From Symsagittifera roscoffensis (lineage: Eukaryota; Xenacoelomorpha; Acoela; Convolutidae): a stretch of DNA of 64,000 nucleotides. A program made the position numbers and the translations under genes. Under the pieces are notes generated by a model. The model made no database searches, was not told the origin of the DNA, and saw only the letters and a program-made list of their open reading frames with translations. Below, piece after piece: positions 45,761-56,781 of the stretch (positions within the stretch are counted from its first letter, which is position 1; every line of letters starts with the position of its first letter). The DNA is taken from contig NC_087071.1 of NCBI RefSeq assembly GCF_963678635.1, positions 15,747,613 through 15,811,612 on the forward strand, in the 5' to 3' direction.

Positions 45761-46620
45761 GCGTCGTTCTTGATGAGTTGCTGGGCCTAGAACTTTCTAA
45801 CTTCTGCCGGTTATTAAAATTGAAGCCAGGAGTGGGTGATGAACATCAGCTGGTGAAACAATTGGCGAATAATCTGTGGACGGACTACGTGAGGGATGAA
45901 AGAGGAAATTTGGTCAGGAGGAATGCCCTCTCAACAGAGGAAGAACTTAAGGCTATGGCTCTGACGATCAAACTTCACACCAATCTTCGGCTATACCTGT
46001 CTCCTCGGTTATGCGCGTTGGGGGTAGGGTGCTTTCGATCATGCACCGACAGTGGTGAGAGAGATCTACCAATACTTACAAAAAATATTAGACGTAACGG
46101 AGCAGGCAGAGGCGACGATGTTGGCACTTATGCAGGAGGGTAACACGATGTCCTTGGACCGGTTCCATAAGGATGTGCCGGTCACAAGGGCCGAATACGA
46201 GAGGTCAGATGCAATTCTCGCAGGAGTGGGCGTAGGGTGGTCACCTGCATTTATCAGCAGCTGCTACCCTAGGGTATCGAGGAACCTGATAGCCAACTTC
46301 GTGAGTGACATCAGGAAACTGTCTATTGGCCTTGTGCTGGCCTTATACGTAACCTTCGGACACGAAAGCTTTGTCAATTTACCCCTGGTGCTTTTTACAC
46401 AGGAATTATTTGATCTCCGTCTGGATGATCTGCTGATTCTAATTGCGATGATCTATGGTCGCCTGGGCGACCTGTTCGTGCTGTTCAGATACCCCGAACA
46501 ATTGCAGAGACCAAAGAGGAGTTCGATGCTCAGATGGAGACAGCATTTTATCGAAAACTGAAGGACTGGGAGACCTTGCTCCTGCAGTACCTGTTTGACC
46601 GGAGAGTAACAGAGAAGTGA
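45634..46620 (+). pseudogene. segment 3 of the second coding region
   Basis: Frames 45,634-46,143 and 46,052-46,561 join through a frameshift near 46,030. Readable pieces are RVVLDELLGLELSNFCR, KPGVGDEHQLVKQLANNLW, EIYQYLQKILDVTEQAE, AILAGVGVGWSPAFISSCY and LSIGLVLALYVTFGHESF. AILAGVGVGW again ends a hydrophobic strand with a glycine turn, much like the GSND strand before it. The segment may therefore be a second, related fold. No named family. Confidence 0.35.
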
Positions 46621-47420
46621 AGAGGTGTGGGGGAATGCCCTTGTTGACCGACTTGGCTCAAATTATGCGGTTCGCTCCACTCGCTCTGATCTTCGGATTG
46701 AGGGAATTTGTGACTGTGGTGTATGGACCTACAGTAGTGCACGTGTTCCCTGACATACGAGTGGAAGCGTACAGACATTCAATTCTGTATGTAAGCTTTG
46801 TGTCAGTGGTGGACTGATCTGTGCTAAACGAAGGGAGCTGAGAACGAAGGTAGAACGAAGGGAGCTGAGAAGACTGGCGAGTGACGACCGACTGTTCGGG
46901 AAGATATCCGAACCTGGCTGGGTGTTAATGGACCTGAACAACAGCTTCAAATGTCGGACCTTGCAAATGTTCAGTACAACCCCAAGCTTTGGAACCTGCG
47001 ACCCTTCATTAGCGGAACCACAGACGCAGTGAAGATCCCGGCCTGGTCGGAGAACTACGCTTACGCGAGGGAGAACCAGAACGCATGGCTGGCGGGTTTA
47101 AACCCACAACCAAACGGATGTCCACTGTATCCTCGTAGTATGAGGATGCTGTTGGGATTAAACAGTCCAGTTCTGGCACCCAGGATGGGGCTGCGCAGGA
47201 TGTAGAAGAGGAATTGATCAAGTGGAGTGAGGGGATGGAGCCGCTCTTCATCAGCTGGAATGATGCCGCTTTACCTTTCTTCGATTTCACCTTTCCGGAC
47301 TTGTGGAGCAGGAAGATCAAGGCCATACCATCAAGGAAATCAGAGGTCTCTGCAGGTCACTGGAACGACGTTTATACCCCAGCTGACGACAAGTCTAGGC
47401 TGAAGTGGCCCTGAAGGGAG
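46621..47420 (+). pseudogene. segment 4 of the second coding region
   Basis: Frames 46,617-46,817, about 46,850-46,960, 46,951-47,205 and 47,214-47,414 chain together. Clear pieces are LTDLAQIMRFAPLALIFG, VVYGPTVVHVFPDIRVEA, KISEPGWVLMDLNNSFK, KLWNLRPFISGTTDAV and WSENYAYARENQNAWLAG, then FISWNDAALPFFDFTFPD. The many aromatic and Pro residues suggest a globular domain rather than a linker. A short 29-base near-duplication (AACGAAGGGAGCTGAGAA twice around 46,828-46,872) causes one of the shifts. Confidence 0.35.
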
Positions 47421-48453
47421 ACAGTAGTGATGATGGAGGTGAGCAAGGAGACCAGAGGAGGCATCTATCTGACGATAGAATAGAAGAGGTGGCGCCGCAT
47501 GGTGAGGAACCTGTGGAAATTGTTATGAATGACCAAGTGTTTTATCATGCGGGTGACCTGGCGATACCGGCTCGGCCGGATGCAGGAGTTGACATGCGCC
47601 AAGGCCCCTCTGGACCAGGACCAAGACTAGACATTGGATGAGATGCAAATAAAGAGAATCATGGGTAAGATGACCCCATGGAAGGGAAGAAGGACAGAAT
47701 TAGCAAATTTGACTTGGGTGCTCTGGACTGGGATCTGCTGGAAAATGATTTCAATGAAAAAGAAGTCGGTGGAGCAAATGAAACGCTAGTATTGATGACA
47801 CCGTCATCCTTCATGTCTCCCGCTAAGGAGCACCCAGCAAGTCTGTCACCCGTGGAGTCTATGTCTCTGGTTGAGGCATATCAGAGGAAGGGTGAGTCCA
47901 AGCTACTCAATGAATCCCCTCGAAGAAAGAGGATTGATGAGTCAATGCGTGTGGCGTTCTTGGGCACGTTGCCAGAAGAAGAATGGGAGCGGTACCAGAG
48001 TGAGCTGGAGAGAAAAACCGGCGAGGGTTGTATGCGTGTAGCTTTCATGGAAAGAATGTGGAGCATAAACCGGAGATATGGCACCCACTCGTGATGAGAT
48101 TGGGGTTGAACCAGCCCATCATGCGAGAAGTTTTAGCGAAAATGACGAAATCCACTGAATCGGATGGTCTGACAGAGTCAGTCACGGAAGAAAGTGCTGA
48201 AGAAAGCCCGATTATGCGAGGTCGACCAGTAACAAGAGCCAGGAAAGGACTGAAGAAGTACAAGTCAATTGTGAGAAAGTTGAATGAGAGAGTGAACGAC
48301 AAAGTGATCAACCCCAAGGTTGTGAAATCAAAGACCACAACGGTGGTGATGTCGCTGGCGAAAGTGTCCCGCCCGAACGAAGCTGGACAAGTGGACGCGC
48401 AAGGCGGCACGGTGAAGGAGAACCAAGTGCCACCGATGTTGATGGCGAGATGA
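47405..48453 (+). pseudogene. segment 5: acidic/Ser-rich region
   Basis: Frames 47,405-47,641, 47,678-48,094 and 48,028-48,453 are highly charged. They include EVAPHGEEPVEIVMNDQVF, MTPSSFMSPAKEHPA, ESPRRKRIDESMRVAFLG and TESVTEESAEESPIMRG, then a basic run (RARKGLKKYKSIVRK). MRVAF occurs twice, about 35 residues apart. This looks like a disordered, possibly nuclear, linker between folded domains. Confidence 0.35.
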
Positions 48454-49790
48454 ATCTCAACAGCTTCAAAGGTCAAGAGAAACGAGAGCACCCTGGTTCA
48501 CACCAGATTGAAAATTGAGCTTATTAGCCAGTTTGGATCCGGTGGATTGGACGACTACAAACTGTCACTTACCAACATGGCGAAGATGAAGTTAGAAGGG
48601 CAGCTCGACTTGGTCGAGTACAGTCATATTACAGTGCCCGAAAGGTTCACATGGGCGATCCTTCTGGTGGTTTTCTGTGAATGGTGATAGCGAGAAACTC
48701 CGCGGGTGGGCACATGTTGGCCTGGCATGACAAGTAAGCCATGCAAGAGTATCTTAAAGAGTTGATAACGGGCTCGAACCTGAAGAGGAAAGAATATGGC
48801 ACAGTGATCTCGTCGATGGTTTAGAGCTTTTGAGTAAATTTTCTTGGAAGGCAGCCCTGCAGAAGTATTTCGACAAAACCATGCGTGCTCCCTCATCTGT
48901 GATTGCGTACTTAGCCAACCGCTGCGTCAGGACAGTCCTGCAAGTGAGGCTTGTTTAGTGCCCTGTCGAAATATGAACACGGGAGCTTGAAACCACCATT
49001 GAGACGAGATCTGGAGAGAAACAATTAGAATTGATGAGAGCTTTGAGTGTGGGCAAAGAGAAAGGACTCACTTTGTTTTATGAAATTCGTGGTGGATCGT
49101 ATCCCCTCTCCCGTGCTAGAAGAATGTGAAAAGACAATCAGGCAGAGGTCGATGAAGCGTGAAGAAGTCTTATTGAGGGCCCTGTTGGAACTCTATCAAT
49201 ACATGCCACTACAGATCCCGACGAAAAAACTGATTAATATGGATAGCTACTGGAGGTTGGAGGAAGTTCCAACAAGGAGTTGACGGTGACGAGAGAATTG
49301 TTAGAAGGAATAAGGAGTCTGAGTGAGTACGCGACGCGGAAGTCCTTCCAATACGTGTCGGGCGTCCCAGGAATGGCTTATAATCCATTCGTCAACGAGG
49401 AGGCGAGGCTGCAAACTTTAACTATGAGCAAGCAGTAATCCTCAATTTCTGGGTGGAAAGAGTACGAGAAATGGGGACAGTAACGTCTGAACAGTTACAA
49501 TTGGGAGTAATCCTGGAGGAACGAGTGATTCAACCTTCGATTCCCCAGCTGGTGGGACAAGTAAGCTTTGAGTGTGCTTCGTGGGATGGTCCACTGAAGA
49601 CTAGCTTAGTGACGATTTGGGAACTTATGAAGCCTTCATGGTGCCCAAAGTCGAACGCGTGTCTGATATGGGACCTCACAGCTGAAACTGAACTGGAGGA
49701 GAACGACGATGAGAGCCTGCACGACCTAGCCATGATACATCATCTTTTGGCTCTGAAAACAGCAAAGCAAGATGACAAATAACCCACGGA
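48454..49790 (+). pseudogene. segment 6: helical domain, heavily broken
   Basis: Pieces in alternating frames are LKIELISQFGSGGLDDYKLS and VPERFTWAILLVVFCEW (48,508-48,690), EYLKELITGSNLKRKEYG (about 48,740), AALQKYFDKTMRAPSSVIAY (about 48,855), the open frame 49,047-49,283, SLSEYATRKSFQYVSGVPG (about 49,315), and the open frame 49,453-49,782. The segment is rich in helices and conserved-looking Trp/Phe. No family recognised. Confidence 0.35.
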
Positions 49791-49821
49791 GTCGTCCAAG
49801 GGAAACTTTCCAAGTGATTGG

Positions 49822-50532
49822 ATGAAGGAGGGTGCCTGTTTAGATTCTAGTTGTGGACTGGAAGGGCACGCTTGTGGGAATGATCACTGCCTGAAAACGT
49901 TGAGTGAACAGCAGTTCCAGCTAGCGAAATTGTATGGAAGATTGAGTACGTCAGAGAAAAATGATATGGAATTGATCGTGGATTGCCATAGAGTGACGGA
50001 GGTGACTTTGGTGACCGCCTTAGGATTCTGTAGCATGTTCAGCTCGATTGAGTCCTTTGAACCCCATGAGTGTGCCCATGAGCTGGTCACGCCCTTTAGT
50101 GTGGAAGTGCTCCCTGGAGCATTAAAAACAGAGCAGAAAACTGGAAGCTGGCGGGAGGCTCTTGAAAATGAGATGAATTTGAAGCACAGCATTGGATATC
50201 ATAAGACAGCCGGTTCGAAGTATCTGGTGGGATCTAGCGCGGCACCATACTGTAATAGCAAATACACGACGCACGTGGCGGTTGTAGATGCAAGAACACA
50301 TCACCGATTGATCGACCAGCTCTTCTCGGTTCCCATGAGCGTTCGACTATCGGGGATATCGGAGAGATCCCATGAGTTGTTAAGGAAGATCCGCCGGGCA
50401 GTTCCGGAGAGGTGTAGGGAAGAGTTGGAGAAAATAGTGGGAGAAGACTTCGTAAAGTGGGGTGAAGGGAATATCAGTGAGTTCCAGAAGAAAAAGGTGA
50501 GGGGAATAATGTCGGTGATTTTCCCACGATAG
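49822..50532 (+). pseudogene. segment 7: 236-codon intact open frame
   Basis: This is the longest intact piece of the second coding region. It starts MKEGACLDSSCGLEGHACG and includes LSEQQFQLAKLYGRL, VTEVTLVTALGFCSMF, FEPHECAHELVTPFSVEVL, SKYTTHVAVVDARTHHRL and RRAVPERCREELEKIVGED. Cys and His are over-represented in the first third, so a metal site is possible. It ends in a basic run before TAG. The ATG follows closed sequence, so the start may be artificial. Confidence 0.4.
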
Positions 50533-50799
50533 AAGAAAAAGAGGAGACGCACCAAACGATGATGGAAATTGAGCCCCTGGTAGTGGTATCGGGATTTCCA
50601 ACTTGGAGAAATATCCTGTTGACTCATGGGTAATACCCGTGTCACTGCCTGGCGCAGACGTTTTGGTACCCCAGGAGAGCAATCATAGTACTGGTTTGGG
50701 ACGCCGAAGAGTTTTCCTCCATGGGATTGCCTGACCAAACCCAGAATGTAACGATACTGGTGGTCAGCGCCATGTTAGCAGTAAGATGGATGTGCCAAC

Positions 50800-50999
50800 N
50801 NNNNNNNNNNNNNNNNNNNNNNNNNNNNNNNNNNNNNNNNNNNNNNNNNNNNNNNNNNNNNNNNNNNNNNNNNNNNNNNNNNNNNNNNNNNNNNNNNNNN
50901 NNNNNNNNNNNNNNNNNNNNNNNNNNNNNNNNNNNNNNNNNNNNNNNNNNNNNNNNNNNNNNNNNNNNNNNNNNNNNNNNNNNNNNNNNNNNNNNNNNN
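50800..50999. other. assembly gap (200 N)
   Basis: Two hundred N bases lie between the end of the second coding region and the recognisable 3' LTR. A round 200 suggests a placeholder rather than a measured length. The end of the second coding region, any polypurine tract and the start of the 3' LTR are hidden here. Confidence 0.95.
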
Positions 51000-51626
51000 A
51001 GAAAAGTAAGAAGTCTCTTATCCTGACGATCACGCACGATAAGACGTATAGCAGGAGAAGAAAGGAGGCTTCGGTGAGAGAGTCAGAAGGATCATTACCC
51101 TCACGTGCCATGAAGTGGAGGAAATAACAACGTTTTTTCCTGAAGAGCACGGAATTGGAGTCCCGGCGCCCAGAGACTGCCGTATGTTGAAAGACTATAT
51201 TAAACTAACTTTTTAGCTACTCTGATGTCCTGAACAATTGAATTAACACCGGTATGATTTGTTATTTTAGAATATGAGTAGCTAGGAAGAGAAAAGGGTC
51301 AATCCAACTCTAATGAATTTAGTATATAACTGTCACTAAAAACATAGTAAGAGAGGATGTTCGAGCCTTGTTTTTAATGGTTGTCATGTAGTCTGGGGAT
51401 CCGAGACCCAGCTATGTGATTATCTTTGCATGTAACAGAAGCTGATCAAAAATCGTTTGACTGATAGCCTAAAATGATAACTTTTTACTCAGCTCTACAC
51501 AGACCAGAAAATCAACTGGCTAGGTTTAGACAGTGAAAAACTGGTAGAATTTAGGTAACTGACGCCAGTCAGTCGTCACTAGGTGTTTTTCTACGCTCCG
51601 TCACTATGTAGTATTTGGTCGAATGT
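51000..51626 (+). repeat. 3' LTR of the giant element, truncated
   Basis: Matches 32,497-33,135 of the 5' LTR from AGAAAAGTAAGAAGTCTC to GTCGAATGTTACA, at about 90 percent by eye. It then stops; the remaining ~1,050 bases of the LTR are absent and unrelated DNA begins at about 51,627. Confidence 0.8.
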
Positions 51627-52594
51627 TACAGTAATACACTTTGCTACCTGAGGCTAAAAATTATGTTATCGAACTGACTGACTTAGTTTGAAAACACCTC
51701 ACTTTTTCTAGTGAAAAATGTTTTGCACTATTTCGACATTTATAAACCCAATCTCTCTTTCTACGATGCAAATTCTTACAACTGTTTTTGGAATCTGATG
51801 AAAAAGATTGCCGATATCTTTTGTCGGTGAAACAGCCATCGCTCTCTTTTGTTCATGCAGAAATCTTCGTCTTAAAAGAAAAAAGCAATTCTTCATTTGG
51901 AAAATGACAGCTACAGTTTTTTTGCCCAGTTCTAAGGCGCCCAAAAGCCAAAGAGTGAATGGCATCATCATCGCAGAATCTTTTGCTATCGAACGCAGAT
52001 AAATCTGTCTCACAGTTATCAGCGATGAGTATTACTTCGTTTTCAATTACATTTTTTCATAGGCTTTTGAGTGCTGTAGCTTTTAATAACAAAGATTTCC
52101 ATTTTCTATGACGAAGAGTGCTTTTAAAAAGCTTGCTTACCCCTTTTGCATTTTTTCTATTTGGTTGAGTGTCTTTCCACGTATGCAATGGATTAAACCT
52201 TGTGCTTTGAAAAAAAAAACAAATTCCGAAACAACGCTTCCAATCGGTTTTTTGTTTCGCTTAGAGGATTTTTATATTTTGATTGCTAGGTTAAAAAAAA
52301 CTTCTTTGAATCTGAGGTCAAATGAAAAAGTTTTTTTTTCCTTCTAAAGCTTTATATGTTTTTTTAGTTTCAAATTCAAACAAAGATTGAATCAATATCG
52401 TTGTACATATCTCGAGCGTTTTTTCATACTGAGGAACCGTTTAGTAGAATTTAATGAAGCATTTCGGACAATTGCAGTAAGAAAAGTAGAGTTATTCCAA
52501 CAAATTTTCTTTTTGAGCTTTGTAATTGTCCCAAGCCATCTATATAACGTGTAACCACTCGACGACAAAATTATCCTCGTAAAATTTCGCTTGC
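51627..52594. other. AT-rich interval, nothing firm
   Basis: A minus-strand frame at 51,708-52,013 (101 codons, KTVAVIFQMKNCFFLLRRR) and its plus-strand shadow are open, but I recognise no family. The rest is poly-T-rich. Confidence 0.3.
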
Positions 52595-53070
52595 TCTTCG
52601 TTTGTAACAATGATCAAACTTTTTCCGACGTCTCAAGATCTCCATGGTTTTTCCGAGGCAGGAGTAAATCAGCGAAAAAAAAAACTTTTTTTTGAAAAAC
52701 AGAAACTCCAGGTTCTGGTGTTTTATGTTTTTGTTTAGATCGTAAGAAATTCTGTGTGACTCCGTTGCTCTCAATTCCTGTTGAACTTCAAAATTAAGAA
52801 ACTGAGTATTGACGTATATAGTTTAATATGTCAAGAAATGGCTAAATAAGTTTTTCTGTTGGGTTTTTGAGCTGGTTTAATTTTTTCTAATACTCTGAAA
52901 GATATTGCATTTTTGTTTCGACTTTTTAAAAACCAAGGAACAATCGTTGTGTGAGTCATGCAAGTCTTTGAGAAGAAATAAGGTCAACCATTACAAAACA
53001 ATCCTGATCCGAATCATTTGATGCTTGCAAAACTTTTTGAAGTGCCTAATCAACCAATTGGAAAGAATGA
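52595..53070 (+). repeat. dispersed repeat A, right copy
   Basis: Homologous to 31,601-32,090 in the same orientation, with many substitutions and small indels. Together the copies bracket the giant element on its outside. Confidence 0.6.
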
Positions 53071-53146
53071 ATAGGTATCTTTCTCATCATCGTCCATTTG
53101 AAAGATTTTCAATATACACAAAAAACCCAAAACTAGTCGATCGATT

Positions 53147-53413
53147 TTAATCGTAATCCGAAAGGTAATGTTTACATGCTTTCATTGAGCACCTCTCACC
53201 AATTCCTTTCAAACCTCTCCGTTTGTCTTTCTCGCAGAAAATAGCATGTCGATGTTCAATAGAAGCTACGCGTCCCAGGAAATGTTGAGAGTTGAAAAAT
53301 AACGGAAAGGTCTCAGGATCGCAGGTGGTCTCAAAAATATCTCTGAGGCCTATGAATACAAATACCAGGATAATTGCGTCAGTTTTCAGATATAAATCAT
53401 GGTAACTACCCAT
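53147..53413 (-). CDS. orphan terminal-exon candidate, Cys-containing
   Basis: An 88-codon minus-strand frame stays open in AT-rich surroundings, with GC clearly above its flanks, and ends TAA at 53,147. A T-rich TTTGTATTCATAG (RC of about 53,350) could be a splice acceptor. The translation includes ETTCDPETFPLFFNSQHF, then a Cys, the dibasic DKRRG, and GIGERCSMKACKHYLSDYD at the end. That tail loosely recalls an insulin A chain, with the Cys pair 5 residues apart, but two of the four expected cysteines are absent. I do not assign a function. It lies on the same strand as the EGF exon at 56,782, 3.4 kb downstream of it. Confidence 0.25.
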   Translation of the reverse strand: MGSYHDLYLKTDAIILVFVFIGLRDIFETTCDPETFPLFFNSQHFLGRVASIEHRHAIFCEKDKRRGLKGIGERCSMKACKHYLSDYD

Positions 53414-53541
53414 TGAGGTACATCAACTTTTTTAATATTCAATACAAAAGTAAAGTACGATTCTGTTACAATTTCTTTTCATCAATGCGTTTTTCTGTTT
53501 TTGCTTTGGAAAAAAATCTTTATAGTTTTCTTCTTTTCAGG

Positions 53542-53690
53542 ATGAAAACTTTTCCATACTGTCAGACAGAAAATGAAAGCTATTTAAATACCTCTTTTAC
53601 TCATACTTCCTTTAAGGGACAAGTTTTTCAAGCTAAAAATTTTTGTGAGATGGTGAGAATTGTATATAATCAAACTCTGTGAAAAAAAAC
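53542..53690 (+). CDS. exon candidate, possibly ADAMTS-like metalloprotease fragment
   Basis: A very good acceptor (TTTCTTCTTTTCAG) ends at about 53,540 and is followed by a frame open for 47 codons, beginning MKTFPYCQTEN and ending near a GTGAAA donor. The spacing C-x18-GQVFQAKNFC recalls the end of the ADAMTS catalytic domain, where a PG turn is followed after eight residues by a QC pair. Here the Pro and Gln are not kept. No other exon of such a gene is seen nearby. The evidence is thin. Confidence 0.22.
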
Positions 53691-54500
53691 TGAGAAGAAA
53701 GCTCTTGTACATGACTGCCTTTTGCATTAATTTAACTTAAAGCGGAGTGTAGTGACTAGTTTTACTAAATTTATTCTGATTCAACATATACTTTTCAAAA
53801 GTTGGCTTTTTATTTCAGTTGGATTCTTCGGTTGATGTTTAGTGACTACTTTTCTTGGAAGTTATTTCAATTAAACATAAATGTTCAAACAATTTGCGTT
53901 CTTCTGAATTTAATAGGATGAGGTTAATAATAAGGAAAACCATTGTAGATTGAAATTTCTGTCGCCTTTGATTAGACCCACAAAGTTATTTGAAAGTATT
54001 TCAGTGTTGCAGACTATTCAAGGTTTTTTTTGAGTTTTTCGAAATAAGTAAAATGATACCGAGTTCAGTGGCATATTGTTCCTCATAGTAAATTAATGTT
54101 AATTCTAGTTTTGTGTGATATGTGTTTTGACAAAACCCTTTAAAATATTTCTGGTAAACTCCCGCACCGAGCATCCATTGATTTTAATCGATTGAAAAAA
54201 AAACACCCCATTATATTCTAATATATTGTAATCCCATATTTTGGACATTGAAATCGATAATTTTTGTCAAGATGATTCATTATAGAAACACCTTGTAATA
54301 GATTTTAATCCATTTTCAGAACTAAGTTTTATGCCCATCATTTACAATTGTAACATGCAAAAAAAACTTGAATACATTCAAAAGACTACAACCTAATGTT
54401 TTTACTCCCGCTCAACCTTACGACCCCCTATTTTCTACCCAATTCCCCGCTGTTCAGGGATTGAGAAAACCAATCCTTCCTTTTCATTGAAAATGAGATA

Positions 54501-54518
54501 GGGGAGGGGGGAGGGGGG
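54501..54518 (+). other. G-rich tract, possible G-quadruplex
   Basis: Runs of 4, 6 and 6 G are separated by single A residues, in an otherwise AT-rich region. Splitting the six-base runs gives at least four GGG runs, enough for an intramolecular quadruplex in principle. Confidence 0.5.
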
Positions 54519-54739
54519 TGTTAGGAGAATGGTTTTTTTTTGTTGAAAAAACTAAATAAAATGTCAAAACTGAAAAAGTGGGAAAAATCTGCAAAATACT
54601 TTAGAAAAACAAACTGTCAATATTAAGATAAGGAAAAATCTTTACGTGTTCAGCACATTCTTAAAATTTTTCAAACTATATCAAGGAAGATGCTTTTAAT
54701 TTATCATAGATGCTTTTTACCATGGAATCATATATAAAG

Positions 54740-54813
54740 GGGTGACTGAATACACCTAGTAGCATCCTACGTATGAGGGTGGCTGAATACGTCTAATAGA
54801 ATCCTACATATGA
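54740..54813 (+). repeat. 37-bp tandem repeat, two copies
   Basis: GGGTGACTGAATAC begins the first unit and GGGTGGCTGAATAC the second, exactly 37 bases apart, with a third partial start. Units differ at five or six positions. Confidence 0.75.
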
Positions 54814-56781
54814 GGGTGACGTTTAAAGTTTTTGATAGAATATTATGACTTTGTGTTTTTTATGTGTGAATTCTCTTTTTTTGTGTGACTTGAAAATGTG
54901 TGACTTGAAAAAATGAATTAAAATTGGTGTTTGTTTGAAAAAAGGGTAAATACTTAATCGATTTTAGTATGAAAAAATTTGCAAAGAATAAAGAAAAAAA
55001 AATAGGGTTGTTTTGAATCAATTTTAATTAGTTTCAAACTGATTTTGAGTCCTGCTTTAAAATTTTTTAAATCCATTTTTTCTGTTTTCGTTTTTCGGGG
55101 ACTAAATCGAATTTAAATCAAATTATGTCAATTTTTTTTCATTCGAAGTTCATTTGATTTACAATGATCAAATTTGATGATATCATTGCAAGAATTTGAT
55201 CTCGAAAATTGATTTATTGTCTCCCTTTTCTCGATTTGTTATTTAAATGGTTGCCCTTAATCTGACTTAGAAAGATGATTTTCTATAAGTTCATTGCATA
55301 TTTTTGAACTCAAACTCTGATTTTTGTGGAGAATAGCTTTAAGCTCTATAACATCCAGCAAATGTGTTTTCATATAGAACTTCGATAAATAACTATTTCG
55401 AACCTCATTATAATTTGCACTTTTTTGCCGTTTTAGTAAAAATGAAAAATATCAAATCGATTTACAGTGGTTTTTTCAGACATTTATTTAGATCTGCTCA
55501 GTCTTTTGAAATGGAAATTAGTGAGTAGGAAATTCAATTCAAATTGCTTTTTAGACATTTAAATTGAACCAAACTTTTCAAAAAAGATCGATTCAAATCG
55601 ATTTAAGTTCCCTTTCAATTCCTAAAATGTACAATGATAATCCAATTGTATTGATTTAAAATCGATGTTGAATCGAAGTAAATTGATCCAAAACCAACTG
55701 TTTTTCAGCGCGGATACTTTTTAAATCATCAATTGTGAGTAAAAATTGACCTTTAAATTTTTTATAAAGCAAATATTTATGGGAATATTTTTTTAAAATT
55801 TGGTTTTTTCTCTTCTTTTGTTTGTTCCAGCTAATCTCGTTTTCCTACTTTGTCCGCTATTTTTCTGAATTTAACATATGTTTGAAACTTGAGAGGTGAA
55901 AACTTTCTATTGATTTTTTTTGCCTTTCACAAAATTTTTTGACGGCTAGATCTCTCAGTATCTAGTTGCGATGTAAACGGATATTTATAGGGAAGCAAGT
56001 ATAAAAAAGAATTTTGTTAAGATAACATATCGTAGCTTTCTACTCAGTATTCAGAATTGGATCGTTCATTTTCATCCGACTTTTCATGAATTAATTCTCA
56101 AGCACAGATCAAATATGGTTTTAAAAGAAACTTGCATATTTATTGTACTATTTAATTTGCAGGTTGTTTTTTTTTACTAAGTTTGCATTGATAAAACAAT
56201 ATCTAATTTGATTTGTTTCTCGAGAATTTTTTTACCGATTGTCATGTTTGCGATAAACTAAAAATATTAGTTCATCCAAACTTAAACCATTTTTGACTTT
56301 TACAAGAAAGAATGTCTCGATATTTAGTTGATTGTTTAGTTGAAAAATGTTAGTTTTTAACACGTTTTATTGTTTCTTATTTAATACTTTTTATTTTTTA
56401 AGAAAGTAAAATAAACAAAAGTGAGAAGCTAGATACAGAGTGATTTCCAGTCAAGTTGTATTTGATTTAAATCAAAAACATAGTAGCTATGGTTTTATTG
56501 GTTAACAAAAAGTAGGACACCAATTTAGTAGCATATTCTCCCGGAATTCAGTTTGTCAAGAATTTAGGCTTTTTCTGAAAGATTGTCAAAACTACTTAAA
56601 TTACAATTTGGGCTTCAGCTGTTGTTTCCTTGATTCGAGTTAATGTTTGATTTTAACAAACTTTTTGTACACAGATATGATAGAATCAAGTTTTGAATTT
56701 AGTTATTTAGATTGTATAAATAGCTTTAATAACACTTACAGACTTATAATCTGCTGAAAATTGAACAAAAATACTACTTAC

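Larger units (their letters stand above)
44034..50799 (+). pseudogene. second long coding region of the giant element (unidentified)
   Basis: From the ATG at 44,034 to the N gap, plus-strand frames hand over to one another about fifteen times with little overlap. GC is high and there are almost no long gaps between coding pieces. That pattern is expected of one ancient long reading frame of about 2,200 codons, cut later by indels. It lies where env would be, but no clear signal peptide, cysteine-rich ectodomain or terminal membrane anchor is seen. The separate segments are described below. It may be one polyprotein or several genes. Its right end is hidden by the N gap. Confidence 0.55.
32480..51626 (+). 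mobile_element. giant (~19-kb) Ty3/gypsy-type element with a second 6.7-kb coding region
   Basis: Direct repeats at 32,480-34,189 and 51,000-51,626 (the latter cut by the N gap on its left and truncated on its right) enclose gag, two zinc knuckles, protease, RT, RNase H and integrase in Ty3/gypsy order (35,549-43,230). An AT-rich spacer and a long second coding region (44,034-50,799) follow. The internal region is visibly richer in G and C than the flanks, as expected of foreign coding DNA. Frameshifts, stops and internal deletions show it is defective. The repeats agree at about nine bases in ten over the first 600 bases by eye. Confidence 0.82.
53691..56781. other. AT-rich interval (intron or intergenic)
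   Basis: No coding frame is convincing on either strand. If the EGF exon belongs to a live gene, much of this is its downstream intron. It contains the G-rich tract and the 37-bp tandem repeat listed separately, and several phrases built on ATCGATTT and AAATCGA (about 54,180-55,680) that suggest a decayed AT-rich repeat. Confidence 0.35.

Noticed and set aside
50642-51150. ORFs spanning the N gap
   Set aside because: Most of their length is unknown sequence; they carry no information.
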